The notes under the pieces: generated by a model
The model's input: the letters and a program-made list of their open reading frames with translations, nothing else
What the model was told of the DNA's origin: nothing
The model's database searches: none
Program-made: the position numbers and the translations under genes
Shown here: in pieces, positions 1 through 11,366 of the stretch
Numbering within the stretch: position 1 is the first letter of the stretch
Layout: every line of letters starts with the position of its first letter
NCBI GenBank assembly: GCA_907163375.1
Contig: CAJQUW010016962.1
Location: 232,726-296,725, forward strand
Direction: 5' to 3'
Source: Prostheceraeus crozeri
Taxonomy: Eukaryota > Platyhelminthes > Polycladida > Euryleptidae
DNA length: 64,000 nt

Positions 1-187
1 GGCTTGTGGCAGACAATAGCGCCAATGCGGGTATGATTTAGTCGCTTCGCTGGGGCAAAGGTCATAAAGATTCTCTCTCTCTCAGGAACAGCTGCTGCCA
101 TTATTCCAAGTATTACAATTTCATTCTTACTGCTGTGCATTCATTCTATGAGCGTTCTACGAGACTGACTTTGTCTGCAATCACTTC

Positions 188-536
188 ATGTCTTCATCCT
201 GGAATATATCATCAACACCTCTAGAACGAGCATTTGCAGTCTTCTGCGATTCAATTTTCCCTCTAATAGTTCCTGACCAGCAAGCACTGTTTAAAGATTT
301 GGCTGTAAACTTCATTGAAGAAAATTTGAAAAAGAAGAAAGCAACTGTTGACAAAAACAAAGAAGAGGAAGTGAAAGACCTTATTTCAAATTCATTTGTG
401 GATACAGAGTTGGAGGAATTTTATCCGGAGAAAGTGGACTATTTTTCTATTCCTACCTGTATAGATTCGTTGAAAAAACTAATTTTGACAGAAAAGAGAG
501 GTAACCAAAGATTGTTAATTTCATATATTAATCAAG
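188..536 (+). CDS. Candidate first coding exon of an unrecognised host protein
   Basis: The ATG at 188 is the first in its frame, after an in-frame TGA at 149. The frame stays open for 116 codons up to a strong donor, CAAG|GTAAGG, with GT at 537-538 (phase 1). The predicted N-terminus is soluble, with a hydrophobic helix-like stretch near residues 15-45, a lysine/glutamate-rich segment near 46-62 (KKKKATVDKNKEEEV) and no signal peptide. Reading through the donor adds about 37 low-complexity residues and then a stop, which favours splicing. The next exon could not be placed, because no acceptor before 780 keeps a matching open frame. I do not recognise the family. It may belong with the terminal exon at 5758-5845, also on +, which would put the LINE at 1844-4575 in an intron. 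That link is inference. Confidence 0.4.
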
Positions 537-654
537 GTAAGGTATTGTGTAAGTTGAAAACATTAATCAAGTGTTCATTTGTAAAGTTCATTAAATGTTT
601 GAATGATGAACACCAAATCTATTTTTCTAGAACTATGTTAGTTTCTTAATCAAG

Positions 655-846
655 TTGTATAGACTATCTCTCGAATTCCCGAAACTCAATACTTCAACAT
701 TGAGTATTCATTTTGTTAAAAAGCACTTGAACCAAATTGAGGACTTTCTCACAAATGAAAAAGAAAAAAGACTGTTGGAATCTTCTGATGAAATTTGGGG
801 AAAAAGAACTGGTGTAACTCAAGAAATAGACGAGTTAAATTTATGA
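655..846 (+). CDS. Open coiled-coil-like stretch, possible exon
   Basis: This is a 63-codon open stretch with no ATG at its start, so if it is coding it is an internal or last exon. It has charged heptad-like content (HLNQIEDFLTNEKEKRLLES) and ends in IDELNL before TGA. It lies 120 bp after the donor of the exon at 188-536, but no upstream AG gives a compatible phase. It could be a decayed exon, an exon of another isoform, or chance. The 101-bp tandem array begins about 45 bp downstream. Confidence 0.22.
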   Translation: MYRLSLEFPKLNTSTLSIHFVKKHLNQIEDFLTNEKEKRLLESSDEIWGKRTGVTQEIDELNL

Positions 847-888
847 AGTTTTGTAACTGTATTTTCAGACTTCAGAGAACGTCGTTAA

Positions 889-1333
889 TGTATTTTCAGA
901 CTATACTTTTAAAGTGAATGTGAGTAATTTATTTCAACCTTGTTCTGCTGAAGAATTTAAAGTTGAGAACAACGTTCTCACTTTGCAAGTGTATTTTCAG
1001 TCTATACTTTTAAAGTGAATGTGAGTAATTTATTTCAACCTTGTTCTGCTGAAGAATTTAAGTTGAGAACAACGTTCTCACTTTGCAAGTGTATTTTCAG
1101 TCTATACTTTTAAAGTGAATGTGAGTAATTTATTTCAACCTTGTTCTGCTGAAGAATTTAAAGTTGAGAACAACGTTCTCACTTTGCAAGTGTATTTTCA
1201 GTCTATACTTTTAAAGTGAATGTGAGTAATTTATTTCAACCTTGTTCTGCTGAAGAATTTAAAGTTGAGAACAACGTTCTCACTTTGCAAGTGTATTTTC
1301 AGTCTATACTTTTAAAGTGAATGTGAGTAATTT
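889..1333. repeat. 101-bp tandem array, about 4.4 copies
   Basis: The anchor TGTATTTTCAG recurs at 889, 990, 1090, 1191 and 1292, giving a period of 101 bp (100 once, from a single missing A). Copies are nearly identical. Each unit holds an 11-base match to a splice acceptor, a 20-bp segment, a donor-like GTGAGTAA, and a small palindrome (GAGAAC-AAC-GTTCTC). A diverged extra copy of the acceptor-like string lies just upstream, near 860. No further copy was seen elsewhere in the window. Confidence 0.93.
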
Positions 1334-1773
1334 ATGAAAGTAAAGAAGAATGAAAAGAAGAGAACGCCGTTCTATATTTGTGTTTTGCTGTATCCATTTG
1401 TTCCAATATCGGATATAAAGGGGCTGATGGTTCTTTTGTTTTTTCATCTTCCATTTTTAAAGAAATATTTTTAGACACATGATATATTTTAAAAACCTAA
1501 AAAACGTCTAAACTCATGAATTTGAAATTCTCAACTTTTATGATTTTCGGTGTCCTGGAACGGTCATGATTTTGGGGGTGAAAATCGAACCGAAGGTTCT
1601 AGGGCTTCGCCCGATTGTAATTCTCAAATTTTGAGATTTTGAAAAATTTGAAAATTGGGTATTTTTAAAAACGCTTAAATTTTCGCCCTTCGACCTTCGG
1701 CCACGTGAAATTTGAAGTCTACCTAAATTTTTGAAATTTTTGAAATTTTGATTTTTTGAAAAAACCCGCAAAA
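1334..1773. other. No gene; AT-rich with short A/T word repeats
   Basis: From about 1500 the stretch is dominated by words such as AAATTTTTGAAATTTTTG. A 77-codon minus frame here is simple-sequence and not credible as protein. It probably belongs to the same repeat as the hairpin at 1774-1837. Confidence 0.5.
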
Positions 1774-1837
1774 GTGTGACATCCGGCGCAAGCGAAGCGA
1801 AGCAAAGCGAAGCGAAGCGTCGCGCCGGATGTCACAC
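1774..1837. repeat. Perfect 16-bp hairpin with a GCGAA-repeat loop
   Basis: GTGTGACATCCGGCGC at 1774-1789 is the exact reverse complement of 1822-1837. The 32-base loop is a run of AAGCGAAGCGAAGC words. It ends 6 bp from the truncated LINE reading frame, so it may mark the edge of another repeat that replaced the LINE 3' end. Confidence 0.9.
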
Positions 1838-1843
1838 TATAAA

Positions 1844-3973
1844 CTACTGCTGAGTGTTTTTAGCGAGTCGCTCATTGGAATTGAAGAGTGTTGTGTCATC
1901 TGCATACATCACCAATTTACTCACTAGGCAGTCTGGGAGGTCGTTGATGTACAGCAGAAAAAGAGTGGGTTCCAAAATTGACCCTTGAGGAACTCCTACA
2001 TTGACAAACTTGGTGGAAGACTTTTGGCCATCTAAGACGACAGATATCTGCCGGTCACTAAGGAAAGAAGCAAGAAGTTTGTGGAGTTGATCAGCAACTC
2101 CATAGGACTTTAGCTTCATAAGTAGTCCCTGATGCCAGACTTTATCGAATGCCTTGGAAATATCCAAGGCAACTGATCTCGTCTCACCTTGTCTGTCAAG
2201 GACACGACTCACATGTTCAGTGACATATGAAAGAAGATCTGCAGTTGATTGAGAGTGCCTGAAGCCATACTGTTCTTCTGATAGAAGGTTCTCAGTTTCA
2301 AGGAAGTTAACAATGTGTTGGTTAATCATTGCTTCAAAAATCTTGCCGGCAATTGGAAGCAGGCTGATAGGACGGTAACTAGATGGAAGAGATGAGTCAA
2401 AACCTTTCTTTGGAACTGGAACCACGGAAGCTACTTTCCAACAAGAGGGAAACTCACCGGTGGATACACATCTACTGAACAGTTTAGATAAAAGTGGAGA
2501 AAGCTCACGTGAGAGATGCTTGAAGACCGAAACCGGGATGCCATCTGGTCCACTAGACTTAGAGCTATCGAGACCGGCGATGATCTTTTTAATGTTTCGG
2601 ACTGTGACTGAAGGAGGACTAACTGTCTCATCAGTGCGCGTGGGAATTGGAGGTGGAATTCTACCTCCATCGTCTAATGACGAATTCTTCGCAAACTCCT
2701 TGCAAAGAAGCTCGGCTTTGTCTGCTGAGGTTGTCGCCATAGAAGTACTGACTTCGGCATGACGGAGTGCTGAGATGGAGGATTTGTTCCTATTGGTGAC
2801 ACTGTTGTAAATCCTCCAGAAGTCCTCAGAGCCAAGCTTTTGGGTAGCAATGGATTTCCGTACATACAAAGCGTAACGGCTTTTGGCCTGATGTATGGTG
2901 TCCTTGCAATGTCTACGTGCGGTTTTGTACAATTCAAGATTGCCAGCGCTACTGTCACGCTTATACTTATGGAAAAAGTGGTCACGCTGGCAACTTGCAG
3001 CTGCACATTCTGGTGTAAACCAAGGTTGTGAGTGGGGCTTCATTTGGAAAGTACGGTGAGGAATGTAGGCCAACATCCCTATCTGAAGCCACTCTGTCAG
3101 TTCTTGCGCCGACTTGTGGACGTTCTCGCTCAGAATCAAATTCTCAGCTTGAACTTGACTAAGAAAAGTGCAGAAGCCACACCAGTCTGCTTTGGAGAAT
3201 TGATAAACTGTTCTATGGAAGGGTGCAGACGGTGTGGAGTAAATTTGTTTGCCAGAAACTGTGATAACACAGTGATCAGACATGCCGAGGGGAGAAGTAA
3301 CCTTGTGTGAAAAACAAGTTGCATTTGAGGTGAGAAACAGATCAAGGAGATATCCAGTATCCCCAGCTCGGTCAGGCACTCTGGTAGGACAAGTGACAAT
3401 TTGACTAAGGTTGTGAGAGACAGCGAAATCCTGGGCTGCCTGACCGGAGAGATCGGTGGTGCGTGAGTGCACAAGCCAGTCAACATTGTGCACGTTGAAG
3501 TCACCGAAAACGGCAACTTCAGCGCTGGGATACTCATGTAGAAGAGAATCGATCTTGTCAGAAAGAACATTGAAAATATCCGCATTAGTTGATGGAGAGC
3601 GGTATAGGAAAAATAGAAGAAGAGTGGTCTTCTGCAGCGGCGCAATGAAGGCAAGATACTCATGCCTTGGATCCTCTGAGCTACGAAGCCTTCTCAAGGG
3701 AAGGCTTGTCTTGGCATAGACTCCAAGACCATAACAAGGTGCTTTATCCATCCGGTGAAATATGTATCCATCAGGAGTAACGTCGCTTGATGACACACTG
3801 GGATCTAACCTGGTTTCCGACAGGGCTAGAAGATCTGGTGACTTACCTTGCAGGAAGACGTTGATGTCGTCGTAATTGGACATCAGTCCTCTTACGTCGC
3901 TGAAGCTGATCCTGAGAGGGGTTTTGAGATTGACGGCTTGACTACGTTTCTTGTGTGTCTTTCTCATTTTCAT
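1844..3973 (-). CDS. LINE ORF2: apurinic-type endonuclease and reverse transcriptase
   Basis: The protein nicks target DNA and copies the LINE RNA in place. The endonuclease spans roughly residues 20-245 and shows SETRLD near 50, GDFNVH near 157 and MSDHCVI near 236. The RT has the CR1/Jockey-group motifs SYRPISLLP, ALDISKAFDKVWH at about 602, VPQGSILEPTLFLLYINDLP and YADDT at 690-694. The usual G of GSILGPTLF is E here. Only 16 residues follow YADDT before a stop, whereas relatives carry some 150-250 more, so the product should be inactive. The N-terminal block is uninterrupted for 709 codons, which points to a fairly young copy. The methionine at 3973 lies just before the endonuclease; an in-frame start upstream was not seen. 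Confidence 0.85.
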   Translation of the reverse strand: MKMRKTHKKRSQAVNLKTPLRISFSDVRGLMSNYDDINVFLQGKSPDLLALSETRLDPSVSSSDVTPDGYIFHRMDKAPCYGLGVYAKTSLPLRRLRSSEDPRHEYLAFIAPLQKTTLLLFFLYRSPSTNADIFNVLSDKIDSLLHEYPSAEVAVFGDFNVHNVDWLVHSRTTDLSGQAAQDFAVSHNLSQIVTCPTRVPDRAGDTGYLLDLFLTSNATCFSHKVTSPLGMSDHCVITVSGKQIYSTPSAPFHRTVYQFSKADWCGFCTFLSQVQAENLILSENVHKSAQELTEWLQIGMLAYIPHRTFQMKPHSQPWFTPECAAASCQRDHFFHKYKRDSSAGNLELYKTARRHCKDTIHQAKSRYALYVRKSIATQKLGSEDFWRIYNSVTNRNKSSISALRHAEVSTSMATTSADKAELLCKEFAKNSSLDDGGRIPPPIPTRTDETVSPPSVTVRNIKKIIAGLDSSKSSGPDGIPVSVFKHLSRELSPLLSKLFSRCVSTGEFPSCWKVASVVPVPKKGFDSSLPSSYRPISLLPIAGKIFEAMINQHIVNFLETENLLSEEQYGFRHSQSTADLLSYVTEHVSRVLDRQGETRSVALDISKAFDKVWHQGLLMKLKSYGVADQLHKLLASFLSDRQISVVLDGQKSSTKFVNVGVPQGSILEPTLFLLYINDLPDCLVSKLVMYADDTTLFNSNERLAKNTQQ

Positions 3974-4575
3974 AATTTCTCATAGAATATCAATCAAATA
4001 AACGAAAATTATACTGTACAACAAAGTGATACAAGAAACTTTGGAAGGCATCAGAAAAACGTAAATAATAGCAACAAAGCTGCAATAAATAATACCCAAA
4101 AAAGACACTTATAGGCACAGTTCATGTCGCAAAAGCTTGAAGAAACCCAAATGAGAACCCCTTTGCCGTAACAATGGGTACAAGTCAGGTAGGCCACAGA
4201 GGAACCGGATACAGCTACACGGGCGAAACCCCTCAGTAAAGCTACCCACGCATGTCCGTGGCAGTGGAACTGTACCGCCTTTTTTCGAGCAGTTGACTGG
4301 GCCTGCCTCCCAAAGCATTACCAGTGGGTTCGGAACCCTCGAACTACCTGACGCCCGTATGCCGTGAATACGTTGGATCTGTCACACCTTAACCTGCAAC
4401 AAATGGGGAAGTGCAAAAGAGAGCAATGGAAGGAAGTTCGATCACAAATTAGCCAAATAAGTGCCATGCCCAGAAACCTGATTCAACAACATGAAACATC
4501 TGATGACTGTTCATATCTCGCGAACCAGGGGGGTGGTGTTAATTGGGACGGCCGAAGCCTACCACACATTTAAAA
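3974..4575 (-). other. Probable 5' region of the LINE
   Basis: It is more GC-rich than its surroundings and has a 69-codon minus frame at 4109-4318 with several Cys (CSCIRFLCG). It has no recognised ORF1 domain. Its position directly upstream of the LINE ORF is the only basis for the assignment. Confidence 0.35.
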
Positions 4576-5757
4576 TAAACAAACGTGGAGAAAAAGAATG
4601 AAAAATTAATCAAACATAAATAAATTCAATGACCAGTAAAATAAAAATAATATTCCAGAGCCTGCTAGTTAGCCGGAGCACGGTCACAAACCGCCGACAA
4701 TAAACCTTTCCGACAAGGTAGAACCCAAAGAAGCATGAGCTTCAGACGACAAAGCCTTATTGTGACTCCGTTTTCACACTTTCATCGCTTTGAGGCCGCA
4801 GGTTGAGTGAGAAAGGGAAATATATGATATTGAGAGTATTGTTCAATTTCAACCATTGGCTATTTTGAACTTTCCCTGTTTATTGCAATTCAATCCTGCG
4901 CACATAACATAATAAACATAATAAAGAGGCTCTACGCGTTGTGAATTTTTTTGATCGCAAGACTATGAATAATCATATAGAAGAAATGTGTGGTGAAGAG
5001 ATTTCATAGTGCGTCATATTTCGTGTGTTCACTTTTTAATGATAAGTTTCATTTGTTCTAGGTTAGTCATCGTTGCAGTGTAAATACCCATTCATGATTA
5101 AAAAAAACACTAATTTCGAAAGATTTTTGAAATGTTTCCGGATTGTGATAATAAATTTCCTTGCTATTTGTGATGCCAAACTGGCTAAATGTGCTGAAAA
5201 GCAACTTATGAGTGGAAAATGCAAAAGAGACTAATAAGATTGATTTGTGCAACTCAAACATGCGTATATGACATGTGGAAGATTTTCCTTCAAAAGCAAC
5301 CACTCCAATGTAACTGTGAAACAGTGTTCTACAGCTCTAAGTAATTCCAGTCATGATTATGAAAAGGAAGGACAATTGGTACATGCCCGGAGAATTTAAA
5401 TGATGAGGAGCAGAAAATGTGATAAAGTGAATTTTGATGTGCTATTACTACTGAAAGAATAAACAGCATTTAATCAAAAAATGAAATCCTGATCCTCTTT
5501 TCGACATTAAGGTGATCATGGTTTATACATAGATTTCACATTTATGAATTCATGAAGGTCGGTCTGAAGTTTTAAAAGCGTCACAGTAAAAGTTCGACAA
5601 GGAAAGCCGACCGAAGACCCTTCTCCAGTATGGGGAGGGAAAATTAAAACAAATGAAACCCTCTGCGTAAATGAGTGAGAAATGGGTGATGCCACGATTC
5701 GCGCTGTCATCATGTCTTCAGATTACTCAATAAAACGTATCTCTTCCTTCATTTCAG
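4576..5757. other. No gene recognised
   Basis: AT-rich sequence with no convincing exon in any frame. If the candidate host gene is real, this is intron. Confidence 0.5.
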
Positions 5758-5845
5758 GCAATTAGAAAATCAACTGGAAACGGTGTGGCAGGCGGCAATC
5801 AATGATAACAAGCAGCTGCGTGCACAGCTGATCGACACGTTATGA
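5758..5845 (+). CDS. Candidate terminal coding exon of a coiled-coil host protein
   Basis: A pyrimidine-rich acceptor (CTTCCTTCATTTCAG) ends at 5757. The exon then reads, after one base that completes a split codon (phase 2), 28 codons beginning QLENQLETVWQAA and ending LRAQLIDTL, then TGA. Leu/Val/Ile spacing and the charged residues between suggest the end of a coiled coil. A 3' UTR of about 280 bp and AATAAA at 6109-6114 follow, so a real transcript end is plausible. The family is not recognised. The upstream partner exon was not found; 188-536 is a candidate but ends in phase 1, so at least one intermediate exon would be needed. Confidence 0.5.
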
Positions 5846-6108
5846 TAATATGAATTCCGTCCTGGCGATGTATTCTGCACTCTAACTTTCATGTCTGCAA
5901 CTTCATCTCTGAAAGCAACTTATAGAATATTTTTATATTTCATTTTTAATCAATTCGAGACTATTCTACGAATCTCGACCTCGTCTATGTACTTTACACT
6001 GAAGTAAACGAAACTGTACGTGCCATGTACATATTCCGTTTCATCAAGGTTCGTCTGGCTACGAAGCTAATTCAATATACTATTCACGTACCTGTGTCAT
6101 ATCACATG

Positions 6109-6114
6109 AATAAA
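6109..6114 (+). promoter_or_regulatory. Poly(A) signal AATAAA
   Basis: It lies about 265 bp after the stop of the terminal exon at 5758-5845, in an AT-rich 3' UTR-like stretch. The T-rich or GT-rich element beyond it is weak. Confidence 0.4.
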
Positions 6115-6130
6115 CAATGTTTCAATTTAA

Positions 6131-7001
6131 CACGGAATTTTTATATTCAACATATTGGTTCTATGAAGGAAGAAGGAATATGAACGGTTAATCAAATGTG
6201 TGCGACTGCACATTTCAACACCAACATTAGAGGCTTAGTGCCAGGGATTCAATTATCTGAATTTCATTCTGATGATTAATCATTATTCAGGCTTAGCCTA
6301 TACGCAGGGTGTTGCAAAAGACGCTCTATTTTTAAAAAGGTGTAGCGGCACATGTTCGATCTTGAATTCAAATGTAATTCTTCACAAGTGACTAGAGACT
6401 TCCCCCATATAATAGAAAATAGCAACTTGCAAAAGTTGATGCCTTCCACAAATTGATCATAGCAATTGACGCAGATCTACATGCAGTAAATGGCATGGTA
6501 AACCAGCACTGTGTTCCGTTATATGCAACAGAGAATCCCCATATGCAAAGCGAGAAGCGTTACACTTTGAGACCGACACACTGCTACAGTGAGGCACATG
6601 GCTGACTCGACTGACGTAAATGCTTAATAGAGATATCAGCACAAAAGCACTAAACAATTCCCAGTGTTGTGGACTCCAAGGATTGTTTCCCTGCTTTCGA
6701 AAACGGTCAGATCGAGGCAAATTTTATCTGCAAAATAGAGTTCGTTCTCATTTCAGTGCGGAACTCGGACTCTATTGAATGAAATTTGCACGAACAGATG
6801 AATCGGAAGAAAGGTTCACCAGACCTGACAGATTGCGATTTTTTCTTTGGTGCTATGATAAACGTTGGCTGCCAGAAATGCTCAACACTAGGCACGGCGA
6901 AGTGAATCCGAAATAGCCATCTTTCCAACAATCACGTTTGAATCTGCTCACAACTCAATCATCTTGAAACGATGTCGTGACTGTATATTGAATTAAGTTA
7001 C
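6131..7001. other. No gene recognised
   Basis: Minus frames at 6457-6931 are open by chance and have no domain. Sequence near 6311 (CAGGGTGTTGCAAAAGACGC) looks like a mariner-type tip, but no partner end was found. Confidence 0.4.
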
Positions 7002-7015
7002 GTTCACACATGAGA

Positions 7016-7360
7016 GCTGAGACCTGAGACTCAGGCAATCATCCAATCAAACGGCAAGATTACAGTTTCCGTCGTCAATTTCAAACGTCAATCAAAATTA
7101 TGCTGAGACTAACTCCACATAGTCTGAACAGTCCTGAGACCCACTAACTTTATCCGTTGTCGTTTGTGCGGGGCGACCCGGGGGAGGCTGTCCACGTTTG
7201 CTGAGAGATAGTGTGAACGATCCTGAGACAAGCTTCTCTCAAGTTTCTGAGAGAAGCCTGTGAAACAAACCACGATCCTTGTCTCAAGTGTGAACAGCCC
7301 TGAGACCTTCAATTCAGACAACGACCATGTCTCAGCAAAAGTTGTGCGCGTTTCAACTTT
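7016..7360. repeat. Left subterminal motif array
   Basis: Composite units of the form (A)GTGTGAAC or AGTCTGAAC, 3-5 bases, CTGAGAC occur near 7119, 7212 and 7290, with extra CTGAGAC/GTCTCAG words between. The same units fill 11367-11664. Such arrays are the usual binding sites for a transposase near transposon ends; which transposase is unknown. Confidence 0.7.
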
Positions 7361-8658
7361 TCTGAGACTTCCTTGTTATCAATATCCAACTGGATTGTGT
7401 ATTCGACGCTCATTTATTTTGTACACATATACGCGAAATAATATTTTGTGCTTATGTGTTTCTGTTGGTTGCACAAGTCGATTCAGTCTAAACTAGTGAT
7501 TCATTTGATGATATTTACGATATTTATGACACTTGTAAATATTGTCATGTTTTGCTTCTTTCAGAAATCTGAATTTGCGATGAATCAGACAGAAATATGA
7601 TGAGCCACGTACAGGCTACTTTAACTTGATTGATGAAATTAGTTTTGAGCCATATCATGATGGCCAAGTTTTTTACTACCAAAAGCGGGACACTAAATAG
7701 TCAGCAGTAGAAAAAAACATGAAAAACAGCGAACTTGCATCTACGTGTTCGTAAAGATACGCAATAGTCAACTTAATGTCAATGCGTTGAATCACCACGC
7801 GTATAAAATTTCAACAAGCAGGAATCTTTTAATTAGGATTTCTTCGGTTAGTTCATTCCCACATGCATGCCGAATGAAACCAGTGTTTTGTACGCGTTTG
7901 AAACGTTAAGTTATGAAACAAATTTTGCATCACTTACCCAAGGACGACCCAAAACCCAAGGTCCAACCTTGCAAACCATTGGAAACAGATTATTATTAAG
8001 ATATATTTTATAGGCGCTTCAATCGAAAGCTTTTTCATCAAAGTTTGAAGGAAGAGGATGAGTCATTTCACCTACCCCTAGGATGAGTCTTTTGGTACAT
8101 GGCTCCAAGTAGAAAATTAAAAACATGAGATTGATTAAGTTCATGAGAGAAAGAGAGAAACGTTTATATATTTGCAAAGTAAATGGAAATCATATAAATC
8201 TTAGGCACATGCAAAGACAAATATAGAGAGCACTATACGACAAAGACATTTCAAAATGAGTACAATTAGCACTGGTGCACGGAAGCAGTCTAATAAAAAT
8301 TAGATGTTGTCCAAGTGTAAGATTAAATGCAATGATCAGAAAATGTTGAAACATGAGTGTTAAGTCAGTCAGTCCAAGTGTCATTAACAATTATTTCTGC
8401 AGCCGGGATGAACGAATTCCTTCTCCTGGTAGCTTTACAAGGTGATAAAACTATACCTCTCCTCAACATGGAGAGGTTGAAAGAGGTTGTTAGAAAGTAA
8501 TATGACAGGGCTGATCTGAATTCGCCCGAGAGAGGGAGGGTAGAAGAACTTCTAGACTATGTAAAATTTAGACTATTTTTGTGGTAGGCTATCTACTATT
8601 GATGAACATTTTGAAGGAGACATAGAGCCTAGGGAAAAGAAATACTAGTACTTCATAC

Positions 8659-8757
8659 CAGGGCTGTGGAGCCGGAGCCGGAGCCTTAAGGAGCCGATGG
8701 TTTTGGTCGGAGCCGGAGCCGATTTATCACAAAGGCTCCGGCTCCGATAGTTTGAGC
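8659..8757 (+). mobile_element. hAT-like left end with GGAGCC hexamer array
   Basis: It starts CAGGGCTGTGGAGCCGGAGC and continues with GGAGCC hexamers in both orientations, ending GGCTCCGGCTCCGATAG. The design matches the complete hAT-type element at 54500-55260 (CAGGGATGCGGAGTCC and GACTCC hexamers). No right end or 8-bp duplication of CTTCATAC was found, so this end is orphaned. Confidence 0.5.
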
Positions 8758-10892
8758 TTTGATATAAATCTAGAATTTTGAAAGTTATTAATTGGCATCA
8801 TAAAAAAATTAAATCTTTGAAATCTAAAGATATGTCTTTTAAGTATACCAATGATCTGTCCTCCACGATATCTTTCTTTGCAGTTGCCGCCTTCTTTTGT
8901 ATTATATTTATTACATATTTACACACATGTGTAATATTTTTTTATTGCATATGTTTCGTAAGACTAATTTCCATATTGACAACGTATTCTCCAAAATCCA
9001 TTAATTTGAAGACTTGTTATATGCATGCTAACTAGATGATTGTAGATTCCTAGAGACAAGTCGCCAGTCATTTATGTACACATTTCCAGTTCAGTCAGCA
9101 AAGATAATATAGCTACATTTCTTGCGCAATGTCTTAAATCTAATACGGTTACTATGTAGGCTATCATCTATCGGTATGGCTACTGCCAGAAGCTACTGGC
9201 ATCTGTGACAATGCCAATTTCCTTAGATTGTATTGTAGGCTCTTGTGCAGTCCCCCCACCTACATTTTTCGAAACAATCGATTATTCAATTTGATCAATT
9301 TTGATTGGAGGAACTCTTCACACTCACATGAATGACCTGACTACAAGTCCTCACATGGCTATAGCAATAAGCGACCCAGCCACTTCTAGTAGCGCCCTAT
9401 TATTTTAAAGGTATCTCATTCACAATGAATTTCCTTTGACTTCAAAATTCAAAGGGTATATTTCAATGCGAAAAACCCGAAGGCAAATTACAATGTTGAC
9501 TTGCTGACGAAGTTTGCGACCATGACATCGCAATTACCCACGTAGATTTTTACAACAGCACGGAATGCTTCACTCAAACCGGTGATGCTGAAACGGACAT
9601 CCAATGGTGCTGCATCTTTTGACCAGAGAAAAAATGGGGAGGTGGAGGACTGCACAAGAGCCGTATCGTGCAATAATATTTCCCCAAATGTCATAGACCT
9701 GTGGATTTCAAGAATTTTCATTATTATTTTTTCCGTCTGTCAACACTTTATGCTGATATCATGCTGACTTATATGTAAACAATAAAAAAAGACTGAGACG
9801 CTCTCAATGAAGGCGCCTTTTGACCTCCCTTTTCTATTGTCTGTGACATTAAACCGCACGCGCATTCGAAAGCTAGCAAAGTAGATGGGATTTCTGTTCG
9901 GTGCTCGCAGTCAAATTTTTATTATACATAGCACCCTGCAACATACTGTGTGATACTCCGAGTTCAGTTTCATCAGCCTAACCATCATCAGAGGAATAGT
10001 GGTAATGTGTTATACATAAATTGAATATAATAATATACATGAATCATTGATGAATTATTTAGTGCAACTTTACGCCAAATGAAAAATACGAAATTAATAT
10101 AATGTAAGTTAGGCCTTAACTTATTAAGTATGCTGCATAGAATTACAAAACTTGTCCTAAATTAGATGTTTTTAATTTTTTAAGTATAATTTTCAATTGT
10201 ACATTTCTAGCTTACACTGCAATGAGGCTATCTAAATTACAATTTCTACAGATGATGAGTCGTGGGCTACCCACCGATCATATTATTCATGGACCAACAG
10301 ACTATTGAATAAAGACAATAACAAATAACAATAACAACCTAAGCTAGCCTATATACACTTTAATATTCAATAAAGCAATTGATATCTTTATTGATACGGT
10401 ATATGTGGCTATATAGCCGATACCCTTTCCATGTTTGAGTAGATACAGGCCCTATAAGCTATTTAGAGGCATACGCTGTCCAGTTTCATATTCAAGCTTT
10501 GTTAAAAAGCTTATACTACTATTCGGCCCCTGTGACGGCTAATTAGGTATATCATCATCACTCATGTGGTCTTATTTAATGTCGTAGTAGACTGGTTGCA
10601 GGCTAGGCCAATTTATATTTAGCCAGTGCGGGAGATCTTTATCTAATTTAACCAATCCTGGCTATAACTTTGTTTTATCTTTCAGAGATAGTCAATTCAT
10701 GCAAAAATATATGACAAGTATGTTATTTGTCATTATATTAGGCTATTATCATTTTTATTATTAACTTAAGTCGTTGCTTGTTAATGAAAACTAATTTGAT
10801 GATTGTAGCAAGCCTCTAAAGGCCACACCGTTATCCAAAAAACGCGTTCAACGGATCCAGGATAACCAGCATAGATAGAACCTGAATTTCAA

Positions 10893-10951
10893 GCCGGAGC
10901 CGAGCCGGAGCCTTTCACATCAGTGTCGTGGAGTCGGAGCCGGAGCCGATG
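10893..10951 (+). mobile_element. Second hAT-like end with GGAGCC hexamers, same orientation
   Basis: GCCGGAGCC words precede CAGTGTCGTGGAGTCGGAGC at 10921, which resembles the tip at 8659. Both face the same way, so they are not the two ends of one element. It may be a separate truncated copy. Confidence 0.4.
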
Positions 10952-11366
10952 AGATAACGCATAGACCAACTCGATGGTTTTGCGCTTGATAAATTTGATA
11001 AATGTTTGTGAAGATTTTTTTGCTACGTGTTTCAGAAGTCTTTGTTTGATTTAATTTTCAGTGCTTGAAAACAGGCCCACAGGCCCAGTAGGGTTATGAG
11101 CATTTCATACTTGCACTGAAATAAGTTGACGAAAAGAACCAATATAATGAATAGGCCTTCAAAAATAATTTGAGATTTAAGTTCAAAGGAAATTAATTAA
11201 GCAAAAATTATCAAAATTACTCATTATGTCAAAATGGCAATGCATTAAACAACCTACGTAAACGAGTTCATGACCTGTTTACGTGGAATATTTTGCGAAT
11301 ACCTATAGGCTTTCAGCGGCTTGTCCACGTCTATTCTTCATGACGATTTATGACAAAATGAATCAT

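Larger units (their letters stand above)
1844..4575 (-). mobile_element. APE-type LINE, CR1/Jockey-like, 3' truncated
   Basis: The element runs right to left. A 709-codon ORF with endonuclease and reverse transcriptase occupies 1844-3973. About 600 bp upstream (3974-4575) look like its 5' untranslated or ORF1-remnant region. The 3' end is lost just after the RT YADD box, so the thumb region, 3' UTR and tail are missing and the hairpin repeat at 1774-1837 takes their place. The 5' limit is approximate; no target duplication was identified. Confidence 0.8.

Noticed and set aside
2431-3719. Several 60-175-codon frames overlapping the first LINE ORF
   Set aside because: Other frames of the LINE ORF2, without domains.
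4320-4345. tRNA B-box-like GGGTTCGGAACCC
   Set aside because: No A box, no cloverleaf and no T-run; it lies in the probable LINE 5' region.
6305-6420. Possible mariner or IS630-type tip (CAGGGTGTTGCAAAAGACGC)
   Set aside because: No inverted partner, no TA pair and no transposase nearby.
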